Position numbers and translations under genes: made by a program
Part shown: positions 39,042 to 49,101 of the stretch, piece by piece
Layout: every line of letters begins with the position of its first letter
Position numbering within the stretch: the stretch's first letter is position 1
Notes under the pieces: generated by a model
The model's input: the letters and a program-made list of their open reading frames with translations, nothing else
What the model was told of the DNA's origin: nothing
Databases searched by the model: none
NCBI GenBank assembly: GCA_963724735.1
Contig: CAVRVX010000005.1
Span: 51,539 to 115,538, forward strand
Length of the DNA stretch: 64,000 nt
Direction of reading: 5' to 3'
DNA from: Rhodoplanes sp963724735
Lineage (GTDB): Bacteria > Pseudomonadota > Alphaproteobacteria > Rhizobiales > Xanthobacteraceae

Positions 39042-39835
39042 GATGGAATCCCCAAGAAATTCGCGATCAGGTCAAGCTGGCATGTCAGCATCGGCTTGCC
39101 CGGATGCACTTTGCACCCGCGCGCCGCTGCTGCTTTCAGCAGCGCGGTCATTTCCGGCTGCATAATGATCTCGGCGACGGTTTGAGAGGGCGCGAGCCGC
39201 TCCGCGGCGAGCGGCAGCGGATCGTCACCCTTTAGACCGAGCGAGGTTGCGTTGATCACGAGGTCATATCCGGTCGGATCGGGCGATCCGACGTCCACTT
39301 TCACGGCCGGAAAGACCGCGAGCAGCCGCGCCGCGAGATCGTCCGCCTTGGCGCGGGTGCGGTTGGTGAGGGTCAACCGCGTCACGCCGGACTGCACAAG
39401 CGCGAACGCGATCGCGTTCGCGGCCCCGCCGGCGCCGGCGAGGAAGGCGGTGCGGCCTCTCGACTCGATGCCGGCCCGGCGCAGCCCTTCGACGAAACCG
39501 TCGCCGTCCTTCATCTCGCCGACGAGCCGGCCGTCCGGTTCGCGTCGCACGATATTGACCGCGCCGATGCGCCTGGCGTTCTCTGTCACGGCGTCGCACA
39601 GCGCGGCGATCGCTGTCTTGTGCGGCATGGTAACGATGAAACCCCCGAGATTGCGCATATGGCGCAGCGCCCCGACGAACGAAGCAAGATCGCCGGCGCC
39701 GACGTGACAAGGCACCAGCACACCATCGAAGCCGCGTCGCGCCATCAGCGCGTTGAAGGCCTGCGGCGTCTTCACCTGATGGATCGGATCGGCGAGGATA
39801 CCGAAAACCTGCGTGTGTCCGGAAATCTCTGGCAT
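39038..39835 (-). CDS. shikimate/quinate dehydrogenase-like protein (AroE family)
   Basis: 265 residues; the start 4 bp after the aldehyde dehydrogenase stop was chosen over an upstream extension. The catalytic lysine motif is TMPHK and the Rossmann motif is LAGAGGAANA followed by LTNRTRAKADDL. Biosynthetic AroE normally has S-L-S near the N-terminus and N-T-D before the second domain. Here these read ADPIHQVKTPQ and GEMKDGDGF, so substrate contacts differ and a catabolic role (quinate, shikimate or another hydroxy acid) is likelier. Within the transport and oxidation operon. Confidence 0.85.
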   Translation of the reverse strand: MPEISGHTQVFGILADPIHQVKTPQAFNALMARRGFDGVLVPCHVGAGDLASFVGALRHMRNLGGFIVTMPHKTAIAALCDAVTENARRIGAVNIVRREPDGRLVGEMKDGDGFVEGLRRAGIESRGRTAFLAGAGGAANAIAFALVQSGVTRLTLTNRTRAKADDLAARLLAVFPAVKVDVGSPDPTGYDLVINATSLGLKGDDPLPLAAERLAPSQTVAEIIMQPEMTALLKAAAARGCKVHPGKPMLTCQLDLIANFLGIPS

Positions 39836-39839
39836 CGCT

Positions 39840-41270
39840 TTACGACTGCGTGTAGGCGGTCTTGACGACCGTATAGAACTCGCGGGCATAAGTGCCCTGC
39901 TCGCGCGGACCGTACGACGAGCCGCGGCGTCCTCCGAACGGCGTGTGATAGTCGACGCCGGCGGTAGGGAGATTGACCATCACCATGCCTGCGCCGGAGC
40001 GGCGCTTGAAATCACTCGCGTGCTTCAGTGAAGTCGTGCAGATCCCCGCCGACAGGCCGAACTCGGTGTCGTTGGCGACCGAGACGGCTTCTTCGTAGGA
40101 CTTGACCCGGATGACACTCGCGACCGGTCCAAACACTTCTTCGCGGTTGATCCGCATGTCGTTGGCGGTCTCCGTCAGGAGCGCCGGCGACATGTAGTGG
40201 CCGGGCGTCGCCCGATTGAGCCGCTCGCCGCCAAAGACGAGCCGCCCCCCTTCCTTGCGGCCGATCTCGACATAGCCGAGATCCTGCTCCAGCTGCGGGG
40301 CGCTGACGACCGGACCAATATCGACGCCGGGCTCCAGCGCGTCGCCGACCTTGAGGGCCGCGAGCCGCTCGGTCACCGCCGACACGAAGCGGTCATGAAT
40401 GCCCGCCTGCACGATCAGTCGCGACGACGCCGTGCAACGCTGGCCGGTGGAGAAGAAAGCGCCGTTGACCGAACAATTGAGGGCGATGCCGAGATCGGCG
40501 TCGTCGAGGACCACCAGCGGATTCTTGCCTCCCATTTCAAGCTGCACCTTGGCGCCGCGGGCGACGAGCGCGCTGGCAATTCCCCGCCCCACCTCGACCG
40601 AGCCGGTGAAACTCACCGCCCGCACCTTCGGCGACCGCACGATGGCGTTGCCGACTTTCGAGCCGGGCCCCATGGCAAGGTTGAACACGCCCGGCGGCAG
40701 GCCCGCCCGCGAGATGATTTCGGCGAGCGCCCAGGCTGAACCCGGCACGAGATCGGCCGGCTTGAAGACGACGCAGTTGCCGAACGCCAATGCCGGGGCG
40801 ATCTTCCACGCGGGAATCGCGATCGGAAAATTCCACGGCGTGATCAGGCCGATCACTCCTTCCGGCTCGCGGGTGATTTCGACCTCGACGCCGGGGCGCA
40901 CCGAGGCCAGATGATCGCCGGCGATGCGCAACGCCTCTCCGGCGAAGAACTTGAAGACGCGGCCCGCCCGCACCACCTCCCCGATCGCCTCCGGCAAAGT
41001 CTTGCCTTCCTCGCGCGCAAGCAGCCGGCCCAGTTCATCCTTGCGGGACAGCACCTCCGCGCCGACGCGGTCGAGCGCGTCGGAGCGCACTTCCGGACTG
41101 GACATGGCCCAGGCGGGAAACGCCGCATGGGCGGCGTCGATAGCCGCCGCGGTCTGGGCGCCATCGGCGGCGCTGTATTCACCGACGACATCGTCGAGGT
41201 TGGACGGGTTGACGTTGCGATTGACCGCAGCGCCTTCGATCCACTCGCCGCCGATATAGTTCTTATGCAT
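39840..41270 (-). CDS. NAD(P)-dependent aldehyde dehydrogenase family protein
   Basis: 476 residues, full length. Cofactor and catalytic marks: TPWNFP, KPADLVP, FTGSVEVGRGI, the general-base Glu in LEMGGKNPLVVLDDADL, and the catalytic Cys in FFSTGQRCTASSRLIVQ. The C-terminal EVFGPVASVIRV and FGGRRGSSYGPREQG segments are close to 2-oxoglutarate semialdehyde and related acid-semialdehyde dehydrogenases. The exact aldehyde is inferred only from context: the ABC transporter upstream would import the precursor. Confidence 0.9.
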   Translation of the reverse strand: MHKNYIGGEWIEGAAVNRNVNPSNLDDVVGEYSAADGAQTAAAIDAAHAAFPAWAMSSPEVRSDALDRVGAEVLSRKDELGRLLAREEGKTLPEAIGEVVRAGRVFKFFAGEALRIAGDHLASVRPGVEVEITREPEGVIGLITPWNFPIAIPAWKIAPALAFGNCVVFKPADLVPGSAWALAEIISRAGLPPGVFNLAMGPGSKVGNAIVRSPKVRAVSFTGSVEVGRGIASALVARGAKVQLEMGGKNPLVVLDDADLGIALNCSVNGAFFSTGQRCTASSRLIVQAGIHDRFVSAVTERLAALKVGDALEPGVDIGPVVSAPQLEQDLGYVEIGRKEGGRLVFGGERLNRATPGHYMSPALLTETANDMRINREEVFGPVASVIRVKSYEEAVSVANDTEFGLSAGICTTSLKHASDFKRRSGAGMVMVNLPTAGVDYHTPFGGRRGSSYGPREQGTYAREFYTVVKTAYTQS

Positions 41271-41285
41271 GCGTTGCTCCGAATG

Positions 41286-41990
41286 TCAGATGCCGAGATA
41301 GGCCGTTCTTATGTGCGGATCGGCGAGAAGGCTGACGCCGGTATTCTCGAACGCAATTCGCCCGTTTTCGATTACATAGGCGCGGTCGGCGATCTTCAGC
41401 GCATGGAAAGCCTTTTGCTCGACCAGAAGCACGGTCGTGCCGCTCTTGCATATATTGTCGATGATATCGAAGACCTGCTGCACGATCAGCGGTGCGAGAC
41501 CAAGGGACGGCTCGTCGAGCATCAGCAGCTTCGGGCGCGCCATCAAGCCGCGGGCGATCGCGACCATCTGCTGCTCGCCGCCGGACAAGGAACCTGCAAG
41601 CTGATCGAGCCGCTCCCGGATGCGCGGAAAGAGCTCCAACACCTCTTCCAGGCGTTGCGCACACCCTTTGCGCAGCGCGGGGTGATAGCAACCCATCAAA
41701 ACGTTGTCGCGAACGGACATCGCCGGAAAAAGCTGCCGTCCCTCCGGCACCATGACCAAGCCCCCACCGACGATGTCGGCCGGGGCAAGCCGGTTGGACA
41801 CCTTGCCCTCGAACTCGATTTCTCCCTGCGACGGCTTCACCAATCCGGAAATCGTGCGCAGCAATGTCGTCTTCCCGGCGCCGTTCGAGCCGATGATCGT
41901 GACGACTTCGCCACGCTGCACGGTCAGGGATATGTTCCGGAGAATGACGACGCGCCCATAGCCGGCGCTGACGTCAGAGACCCTGAGCAT
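41286..41990 (-). CDS. branched-chain amino acid-type ABC transporter ATP-binding protein (LivF-like)
   Basis: 234 residues with Walker A GSNGAGKTT, Q-loop and signature SLSGGEQQM, and Walker B LLMLDEPSLGLAP, all typical of LivF. It overlaps the fused LivM-LivG gene by 17 bp (41974-41990), indicating coupled translation. With LivH and LivMG it completes a HAAT-family importer for a branched-chain amino acid or, given the enzymes in the operon, an organic or aromatic acid. Confidence 0.92.
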   Translation of the reverse strand: MLRVSDVSAGYGRVVILRNISLTVQRGEVVTIIGSNGAGKTTLLRTISGLVKPSQGEIEFEGKVSNRLAPADIVGGGLVMVPEGRQLFPAMSVRDNVLMGCYHPALRKGCAQRLEEVLELFPRIRERLDQLAGSLSGGEQQMVAIARGLMARPKLLMLDEPSLGLAPLIVQQVFDIIDNICKSGTTVLLVEQKAFHALKIADRAYVIENGRIAFENTGVSLLADPHIRTAYLGI

Positions 41991-43809
41991 GGACGTAGTC
42001 CTCTCCCAGATAGGCCTCGATCACGCTACGTTTGCGCACGACCGTTTCAGGGGTCCCTTCGGCAATCGCCTTGCCGCTGTCGATCACGATAATGCGGTCG
42101 GACAGGCTCATGATGGCCTGCATGTTGTGCTCGATGGCGATCACGCTGACGCCGCTGTCGCGGATGTCCTGCACGAGCCTGACCATGCGCTGCGTATCGG
42201 CCGGGCTCTGCCCCGCCATCACCTCGTCAAGCAGAAGGATCGATGGCCCGGTGGCGAGTGTGCGGGCCACCTCCAACCGTTTCAGGCCGCCGATCGGGAG
42301 CGTCCGCGCCTCCGCATCCTGGAGATCTTCGAGACCCATGAAACGGGCCACGCGCAGCGCCACGGCGCGCGCGTCCTCGACCTTGGCGTGGCGCAGGAAC
42401 GCCCCGATCATGATGTTCTCGAGAACGGTCAGTCTTCCGAACGGCTGCACGATCTGAAACGTGCGGCCGACGCCGAGCCGCGCGTATGTATCGGCGGAGA
42501 CCGGGAAATGCCTTCTCCCGTCGTTGCCCACGATCTCGACCGTCCCCGAATCCGGCGGCAGAAAGCCCGAGAGCTGTGAGAAGATCGTGGTCTTGCCGGC
42601 CCCGTTGGGGCCAATGATCCCGAGAATTTCGCCGCGATGGAGCGTGAGCGAGACCTCGTTGGTGGCGATGAGACCGCCGAAGCGCTTGACCAGGTTGCGA
42701 GCAACAAGAACGGGCTCGCCTGGCTCGCCCTCGACCCGGGGCGGCGCCGACGCCGCCTCAGCCGAGCGCTTCCGACCCCCACCCGGCAAACGATCGATGA
42801 GCGAGCCGACATACCGGCCAAACGTGCCGGCGATCCCGCCCGGGAGGGTCAGCGTGATGATCACCAGCACGGCGCCATAGACAAAGCCGTGCAGCCCGTT
42901 GGCGGAGGAGCCGAGCCAGCCGCGCGCAAGCTCGGCGAGCGGTACCACCAGAATCGTGCCGAGCAGCGGCCCGGCAACGGTGCCCAACCCGCCGATCAAC
43001 GCAAACATCGCCACCTCGATCGAGGTCGAAAGCGAGAACAGCGTCGCCGGCTCGAGAAACGTCATGTACATGGCGTGAAACGTGCCGACGAGGGCCGTGA
43101 GCGCTGCCGAAATCGCAATCGCCACCAGCTTCACGCGGTGACTGTTCACGCCTGCCCCAAGGGCGGCATTCTCCCGCTCGCGCACCGCGATAAGCTGATA
43201 GCCCAGGCGGGAACCGCGGATCATCCACGAGACGGCCAGGCACAGCAGCAGCAATCCGAATGCGATGTAGAGATAGTTGAATTTTTCGCGAAAGATCATC
43301 CACGCCCAACCGAGATTGAGCGGCACGACAAGGCCGGCCGAGCCGCCGGTCAGGCCGTTAAAATGGATCGCGAGAAGCCGCACCACCTCCAGAAAGGCGA
43401 TGGTGGCGAGGGAGAAGAACGGTCCCTTCAGCCGGAAACAGAGATGGCCGATGCCGAGGCTGACGGCGGCGGCGAGCGCCGCGCCGACCAACATGCCGAG
43501 CCAGGGCGACAGGGTGTAGTGCTGCAACAGCAGCGCCGCAGTATAGGCGCCGAGCCCGTAATAGACGGTATGCCCGAGGGAAAGCTGACCGGCATAGCCG
43601 CCGAGGACATTCCAGGCGCTCGAAAGCGCACCGAAAATACAGATCGTGACGAACACATGCACAATGAAGGTGGAATCGATCAACGCGGGAATGATCAACA
43701 GCAAAGATAAAGCCGCCAGCGCGACATAGACGTGCGGATTGATCACGCTCGGGAAGCGACGAGATGATCGCGCCGCCGCCGTCGAAGCCTGCACGTCGTG
43801 CGCAGTCAT
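41974..43809 (-). CDS. fused LivM permease - LivG ATPase of a HAAT-family ABC transporter
   Basis: 611 residues. The N-terminal part (about 25-340) has eight or more membrane helices with the LivM pattern GGYAGQLSLGHTVYYGLGAYTAALL and GGLGTVAGPLLGT. The C-terminal part (from about 365) is an ATPase with Walker A GPNGAGKTT, signature PIGGLKRLEVAR and Walker B LLLDEVMAGQSPAD, where the usual DEP reads DEV. Fusion of these subunits is known in this family. A 4-bp gap separates it from livH. Confidence 0.92.
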   Translation of the reverse strand: MTAHDVQASTAAARSSRRFPSVINPHVYVALAALSLLLIIPALIDSTFIVHVFVTICIFGALSSAWNVLGGYAGQLSLGHTVYYGLGAYTAALLLQHYTLSPWLGMLVGAALAAAVSLGIGHLCFRLKGPFFSLATIAFLEVVRLLAIHFNGLTGGSAGLVVPLNLGWAWMIFREKFNYLYIAFGLLLLCLAVSWMIRGSRLGYQLIAVRERENAALGAGVNSHRVKLVAIAISAALTALVGTFHAMYMTFLEPATLFSLSTSIEVAMFALIGGLGTVAGPLLGTILVVPLAELARGWLGSSANGLHGFVYGAVLVIITLTLPGGIAGTFGRYVGSLIDRLPGGGRKRSAEAASAPPRVEGEPGEPVLVARNLVKRFGGLIATNEVSLTLHRGEILGIIGPNGAGKTTIFSQLSGFLPPDSGTVEIVGNDGRRHFPVSADTYARLGVGRTFQIVQPFGRLTVLENIMIGAFLRHAKVEDARAVALRVARFMGLEDLQDAEARTLPIGGLKRLEVARTLATGPSILLLDEVMAGQSPADTQRMVRLVQDIRDSGVSVIAIEHNMQAIMSLSDRIIVIDSGKAIAEGTPETVVRKRSVIEAYLGEDYVHAQGL

Positions 43810-43813
43810 GACC

Positions 43814-44686
43814 TCACTCGGTCCCTTGGCCGAGACCGAAGAGGCCGGTCGGCTTGAAGATCAGGATGACGAGGAAGAGGGCGAAATACACGACCTCCTT
43901 GAGGTCGGGTGCGATGTAATAGCCGGACAGGCTGTCGACGAGGCCGATAATCATCGCGCCCCAGAACGCGCCATACATCGACCGCATGCCGCCGAGCACC
44001 ACCACGACGAAAGCCGTGAGCACGAAATAGGTGCCGATAGTGGGAGTGGCGGGATAGAGCGCCATCACCAAGGCGCTGGCAAGCCCGACACAGGCTGCTC
44101 CGAGCCCGAAGGCGATGACAAAGACCCGCTCGACACGGACACCCATCAACAGGGCCGCATTGCGGTTTTGCGCGGTTGCGCGGATCGCCCGGCCGAGCGC
44201 TGTCGATTGCATGAAGAAATGCAAGGCAGTGACGAGCGCAAGCGCACAGGCAAACATCACCACCTGCCCGATGACCAACGTATAGCCGCCAACCATCACT
44301 GTGCGTTGCGCAGCGGAAGGCGGCACGGAACGCAGATCGGCGCCGAAAATCAGCAGAGCAAGATTGACCAGCGCGGTGGACAACCCAACTGTCGCGAAGA
44401 TCTGAATATGTTCGTCGGCGGCGAGCAGCGGTTGAATGATTGTTCGCTGAACCAATGCGCCGAGAGCGAACAGCAGCAGCATGACCGGGATGGCCGACAC
44501 GTAGGGGTGAAGCCCGAAATGCGCCGATAGAAGATAGGCGGCATACATGCCGACCATCAGGAACTCGCCATGGGCGAAGTTGACCACCCGCACGATGCCG
44601 AAGATGAGCGTGAGGCCGACACTGATGATCGCGTAGAGACTGCCGAGCAGGATGCCGTTGATGATCAACTGAACAAAAACGTCCAT
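43814..44686 (-). CDS. LivH-type ABC transporter permease
   Basis: 290 residues from the ATG at 44686, preceded by GGAGTCAGCG; the frame opens nine codons earlier. Eight membrane helices are evident. LivH features are GILLGSLYAIISVGLTLIFGIVRVVNFAHGEFLMVG near the N-terminus, ALGRAIRATAQNRNAALLMGV in the cytoplasmic loop that contacts the ATPase, and VVVLGGMRSMYGAFWGA. Second transporter gene of the operon, after the damaged binding-protein gene. Confidence 0.93.
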   Translation of the reverse strand: MDVFVQLIINGILLGSLYAIISVGLTLIFGIVRVVNFAHGEFLMVGMYAAYLLSAHFGLHPYVSAIPVMLLLFALGALVQRTIIQPLLAADEHIQIFATVGLSTALVNLALLIFGADLRSVPPSAAQRTVMVGGYTLVIGQVVMFACALALVTALHFFMQSTALGRAIRATAQNRNAALLMGVRVERVFVIAFGLGAACVGLASALVMALYPATPTIGTYFVLTAFVVVVLGGMRSMYGAFWGAMIIGLVDSLSGYYIAPDLKEVVYFALFLVILIFKPTGLFGLGQGTE

Positions 44687-44841
44687 CGCTGACTCCGCGA
44701 GTGCAGTCGACAAACAGGGCGCCGTCGGACGAGTTCTCGCCGGGGCGGCGTACCAAACTTAGAGGACGGCGCGACGTCGGTGCAGCCTAGCGGCCCTCCC
44801 GATCCTCATTGCCGAGGCGCTGGAGCGACGCCGGCGAACGA

Positions 44842-45945
44842 TCAATTGGAGCCGACGCCGACCTTCAACTTGGCCACCGCCGCATCAGCGGGAAAAACAG
44901 TGACGAGATTGCCGTCCTGCCACTGCATCAGGAACGGGACCGCGCGCGTGTTCTGTCCCTGCTCAGAGAATTTTGCGCCCCACCCTGTCGGCGTGCCGCC
45001 AATCGGTATGTCGACCTTGAGCACCTGCTCGCGGATGGCATCGGCCTTCAGGCTTTTTGCCGCGGCGATGGCATCGAAGAAGACCCGGGAACCCATGTAA
45101 TTGGCGAGACTATGGCCCGAGCGCGGCTCCATGCCGTACTTGGCTTTGTACTTTTCGACAAACTGCTCGATGCCCGGCGCCGCCTTGGGATTGGTGCGAT
45201 ACTGAGTGAAGTCCACATCCAGCGCACCGTCCATGTTCCCGGCCCCCACTGCCTGGAGCGTGTCGCGCAGCGAGTAGCCGCCGCCGGCCCCGATCACCGC
45301 TTTCGGCTTGAAGCCCTGGTCCCTCATCTGCCGGAAGAACAGGACGGTGTCGTTCTGATAGGAGGTCTGCATGACGGCGTCGACACCCGCCGTCTTCAGA
45401 CGCAGGACGACCGGCGTCAGGTCAACGGACTTGGCGGAATAGGGCAAGACTTCCACGACGTTGAGCCCTTTTTCCTTGGCCCGCGTCTTCTGATACCCGG
45501 CGACCGTCTGGCCATAGAGCGAATCCTCGTGGATGATTCCTATCTTGAGATCGCCCGGCTTGACATTGAGAGCGGGCGCGACGGCTTCGACGATCGAATC
45601 CACCATCCGCACGGCGAAGTCGCGCGCCGTCGCATTGGTGCGAAACACGTATTTGAATCCGCGCTCGGTGATCGGATCGGAGATGGCGCCCAGCTCGAAA
45701 TAAGGAACGCCAGCCAGCTCGGCGACCTGGGTCGCCGCGAGCGACAGCGAAGACGAATAGGTGCCGAAGATCGCCACGACCTGATCAACCGAAGTGAGCC
45801 GCCGCGCTTCGCCGACTGCTTGGTTGGGGTCGACGGCATCCCCTTTGACGAACTCGACCTTCTTGCCGCCGATGCCGCCGGCCGCGTTGCGCTCTTCGAC
45901 GGCAAGCTCAAAGCCCCGAAAGCTCTCGTCTCCAAGCGAAAAGCC
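44842..45945 (-). pseudogene. HAAT-family substrate-binding protein lacking its N-terminus
   Basis: The minus-strand frame is open from 45945 (just after an in-frame TGA at 45946-45948) to the stop at 44842. It reads GFSLGDESFRGFELAVEERNAAGGIGGKKVEFVKGD, then NQAVGEARRLTSVDQVVAIFGTYSSSLSLAATQVAELAGVPYFELGAIS, a complete Leu/Ile/Val-binding-type domain of 368 codons. What is missing is the signal peptide and the first strand of the domain, replaced directly by the tail of the GntR-type gene. An internal ATG at 45777 could start only a truncated cytoplasmic product. The importer probably lacks its own receptor. Confidence 0.78.
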
Positions 45946-46300
45946 TCAATCGAACAGAGCAAGCGTTACGCGTAGCGTTCGCATCGCCTTTGACGATGGC
46001 ATCGAAGATTACTTCGTGCTCTTTCTGCACGACCTGCGAGAGGCCGCGCAGGCGGGCTGTGTTGGATCGCGCCTTGCGGATGAAATTCCGCACCCGCCGA
46101 TCGAGAAAGTCCGAGATGTCGCGGAAAGGGTTGCCGGTTGCCTGCACGATCGCCCGGTGGAAGGCGACGTCCTCGTCGACGCCCGGGTCGCCGCCGTCGA
46201 TCGCCTTCTGCATCGCCTCGAGTTGCGCCTTGATACGGGCGACGTCGGCGTTGGTGCGGCGTCGCGCGGCGAGCGCGGTCGCTGCCGCCTCCACGGCCAT
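45946..46300 (-). pseudogene. GntR-family (FCD domain) regulator fragment
   Basis: Reading AVEAAATALAARRRTNADVARIKAQLEAMQKAI, VDEDVAFHRAIVQATGNPFRDISDFLDRRVR, LSQVVQKEHEVIFDAIVKGDANATRNA: the ligand-binding FCD domain of a FadR-type regulator, with the metal-site DxxFHxA and EHxxIxxAI motifs intact. The DNA-binding N-terminus is missing upstream (IS1634 relic side), and the last helix is replaced by binding-protein sequence. It was presumably the operon's regulator, transcribed in the same direction. Confidence 0.75.
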
Positions 46301-46607
46301 CAGGGGTATAATAGAGAAAGTCAGCTTTTTCCGAGTTGTGGCAGAATTGTCGGACCACAACGAGGCTATTTTGGTACATAAGTAAAAGCACCACAATCAT
46401 CCATACAGGCTAAAAACTCAGCTCTGCGCTGAGGAAGGGGAGAGCTATGACCTCTCGCGAAGACCTTCTAGCCCGAACTTCCCTCTTGCAAAACCTGTAA
46501 GCGATTGAAGGTAGTGAGTTTCCCGGGATTCTGTCGCTGAAGTGTAGCCATGTAATTTGCGATAATTATGTTTAATCTATCTGCGACGGGCATGGCATTA
46601 TTCCGCC
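46301..46607. other. 307-bp gap between the regulator fragment and the IS1634 relic
   Basis: AT-richer than the flanks; no gene recognised. It should contain the left end of the IS1634-like element and the join with the broken regulator. Confidence 0.4.
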
Positions 46608-48364
46608 ATGTATATCGAAACTGTCCCGAACCGGAACTCGCCGCCCGCCATCCTGCTGCGGGAGAGCTATCGCGACGGCGGCAAGATCAAGAAGCGCACC
46701 ATAGCGAACCTGTCCCACTGGCCGACCGAGATCGTCGAAGGTCTGCGCGACGCTGCTCAAAGGCGGCACGGCGGCGCCGGCCGGTGCAGGAGACGATTGT
46801 GGTGCGCCGCGCCTTGCCGCACGGGCATGTGGCGGCCGTGCTCGGCACGCTTCGCGACATCGGTCTTGATCGTCTGCTCGGGCCTTCTGGCAACCGCTGC
46901 CGCGACCTCGTCATCGCGATGATCGTGGCGCGGCTGATCGCGCCGGGCATCTGAAGCTCGCCACTGCCCGCATGCTCGACCCGCTCACCGCCGCCTTCAG
47001 CCTTGGCGAGACGCTTGGTCTTGGATCGGTTGACGAAGACGAACTCTACGTCGCCCTCGACTGGCTGGGCGAGCGCCAGGAGGCGGTCGAAGAGGGCACT
47101 CGCGCGCAAGCATCTGCGCGCCGGCACGCTGGTGCTCTACGACGTGTCGTCGAGCTATCTGGAGGGCCGTTGCTGCGAACTGGCGCAGCGCGGCTACAAC
47201 CGCGACGGCAAGAAGGGCAAGCTCCAGATCGTCTACGGCCTGCTGTGCGCGGGCAACGGCTGCCCGGTGGCGATCGAGGCCTTCGAGGGCAATACCGCCG
47301 ATCCGCGCACGCTCGCCGCACAGATCGACAAGGTCAAGAAGCGCTTCGCGCTTGATCATGTGGTGCTGGTCGGCGACCGCGGAATGATCACGCAGGCGCG
47401 CATCGACGCCGAGATCGCCCCGGCGGGGGCTCGACTGGATCACGGCGATGCGCGGCGCCGGCTGATCCGGGAGCTTGCGGACGCCGGAGCCCTGCAGATG
47501 TCGCTGTTCGACGACCGCGACATGGCGGCCATCACCTCGCCCCGATTATCCGGGCGAGCGGCTCATCGTCTACCGCAATCCTGATCTCGCCCGCGAGCAC
47601 GCTCGCAAGCGCGAGGACCTGCTTGGCGGCGACCGAGAAGGACCTCGCCGTCATGGGCGCAGGCGGTTGCGGGGCGCCCAGCAAGCAGCTGCGCGGCGAA
47701 GCCAGCGATTTCGCTCAAGCTCGGCGCCGTCGTCAACCGGCGCAAGATGGCCAAGCACTTCGACCTCGTCATCGGCGAGGCGAGCTTCGCGTTCCATCGC
47801 AAGAAGGCGGCGGCGATCGCCGCCGAGGCGGCGCTCGACGGCATTTATGTGGTGCGTACCAGCTTGCCGAAGAAAGCGTTCGATAACGCCGCGACCGTCG
47901 GCGCTTACAAAAGCCTCGCCCGGGTCGAGCGCGCGTTCCGCTCCTTGAAGACCGTCGACATCCATCTGAGTCCGATCTTCCACTGGACGGCGCCGCGCGT
48001 GCGCGCCCACGTCTTCCTGTGCATGCTCGCCTATCACGTCGAGCATCACATGCGCGCAGGCTCGCCCCCATGCTCTACGACGAGACCGATCACGAGGCCG
48101 CCGCCGCGATGCGCACCAGCATCGTCGCCAAGGCCGAGCGCTCGCACCGCCGCCAAGCGCAAAACAAGCAACCGGCCGCACCGACTTGATGGTCTCCGGG
48201 TCCACAGCTTCCGCAGCCTACTCGCCGATCTCGCCACATACTGCCGGATCCAGGCGACCACCGCGCTCAACGAGAAATACCTCTTTACCCTCCACACCAG
48301 GCCAACCCCGATCCAGAGCCGCGCCTTCGAACTCCTCGCCATCAACCCCGACCGTACCCAGTAA
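46608..48364 (+). pseudogene. IS1634-family transposase with multiple frameshifts
   Basis: Successive frames give MYIETVPNRNSPPAILLRESYRDGGKIKKRTIANLSHWP, then HGHVAAVLGTLRDIGLDRLL, KLATARMLDPLTAAFSLGE, LVLYDVSSSYLEGRCCELAQRGYNRDGKKGKLQIVYGLL, VVLVGDRGMITQARI, FDLVIGEASFAFHRKK, GIYVVRTSL, and SLARVERAFRSLKTVDIHLSPIFHW near the end. The order is that of one IS1634/IS4-type DDE transposase of about 570 residues. At least five frame changes and an early stop near 46954 mean it is dead. Its end is followed by a small hairpin. Confidence 0.8.
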
Positions 48365-49101
48365 CCGACACTCGCTTTCGATAAACGAAAGCGAAATCAA
48401 CGCTTTACAATCTTGAAAGAAGGAAGTTCGGTCTAGCTAAACTGACCAATCGGCAACGAGAGGTGCTAAACCTCCTCGCTGAGCGGCTATCTGACAGCGA
48501 GATTAAACGGCTCTTGGACCTTGCCGAGGAGCGGAGACTTGACACCACGCTTTTTCGCTATTTGCTGCGTCTTCCCGCCCGCGACGTCGAACTAAACGAC
48601 TGCTAACCGGCGTCCCAATTCCGAGCCGATTGACAGCCGCGCCCTTTCCCGACAAGTCGCTTGCACGCAAAACCGTGCCTCGACGCGGGCCTCTTTACTT
48701 GTGAGAAGAACGCTTATCGTAAGTCATTCGGCTCCCGTTCGCGGGCTCGCGGCGAGCTTGCGATATTGATGGCCGGCAATTCAACAAGCCATCATGCTCG
48801 GAATATGAACGCGAGAGGGAATGCTAACCCCTCTCCGGCGACCCGTCGGATGCTCCTTCCCAGTGTATTTGGCGGGTCGCTGTGCGGCAGGTGGGTGGTC
48901 GCCGACAAGTCCGAACTTCCGGAACAAGGTGCGTCGCGGGCCTCGACGAAGCGCGCGCGAGGGACTTCACCAAGGCGGCCGGCGGGCCGTCGAGTTTATT
49001 CTGGCTCCGCGCCGCCCCTCACACCGCTGGCGTTCCCGCTCTAGCCCACGTAGACATTTGTCCGCGGATAGGTTGATGCGGAGCAGACGGAGATCGGCAC
49101 C
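48365..49101. other. 737-bp gap with one short unanchored frame
   Basis: At 48442-48606 the plus strand reads LTNRQREVLNLLAERLSDSEIKRLLDLAEERRLDTTLF and on to a stop: charged, helical and protein-like, but with no ATG, GTG or TTG and no ribosome site in frame. It may be a remnant of a regulator (the start faintly recalls the LuxR-type TxREREVL motif). Nothing else was recognised. Confidence 0.35.
48373..48393. repeat. hairpin CGCTTTCG-ATAAA-CGAAAGCG
   Basis: Perfect 8-bp arms (48373-48380 and 48386-48393) 8 bp after the transposase stop. It could be the right-end structure of the IS1634-like element or a weak terminator. Confidence 0.45.

Noticed and set aside
44842..45777. Binding-protein gene starting at ATG 45777 as an intact 311-residue gene
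   Set aside because: The domain continues in frame upstream to 45945; starting at 45777 would lack both signal peptide and the first lobe strands.
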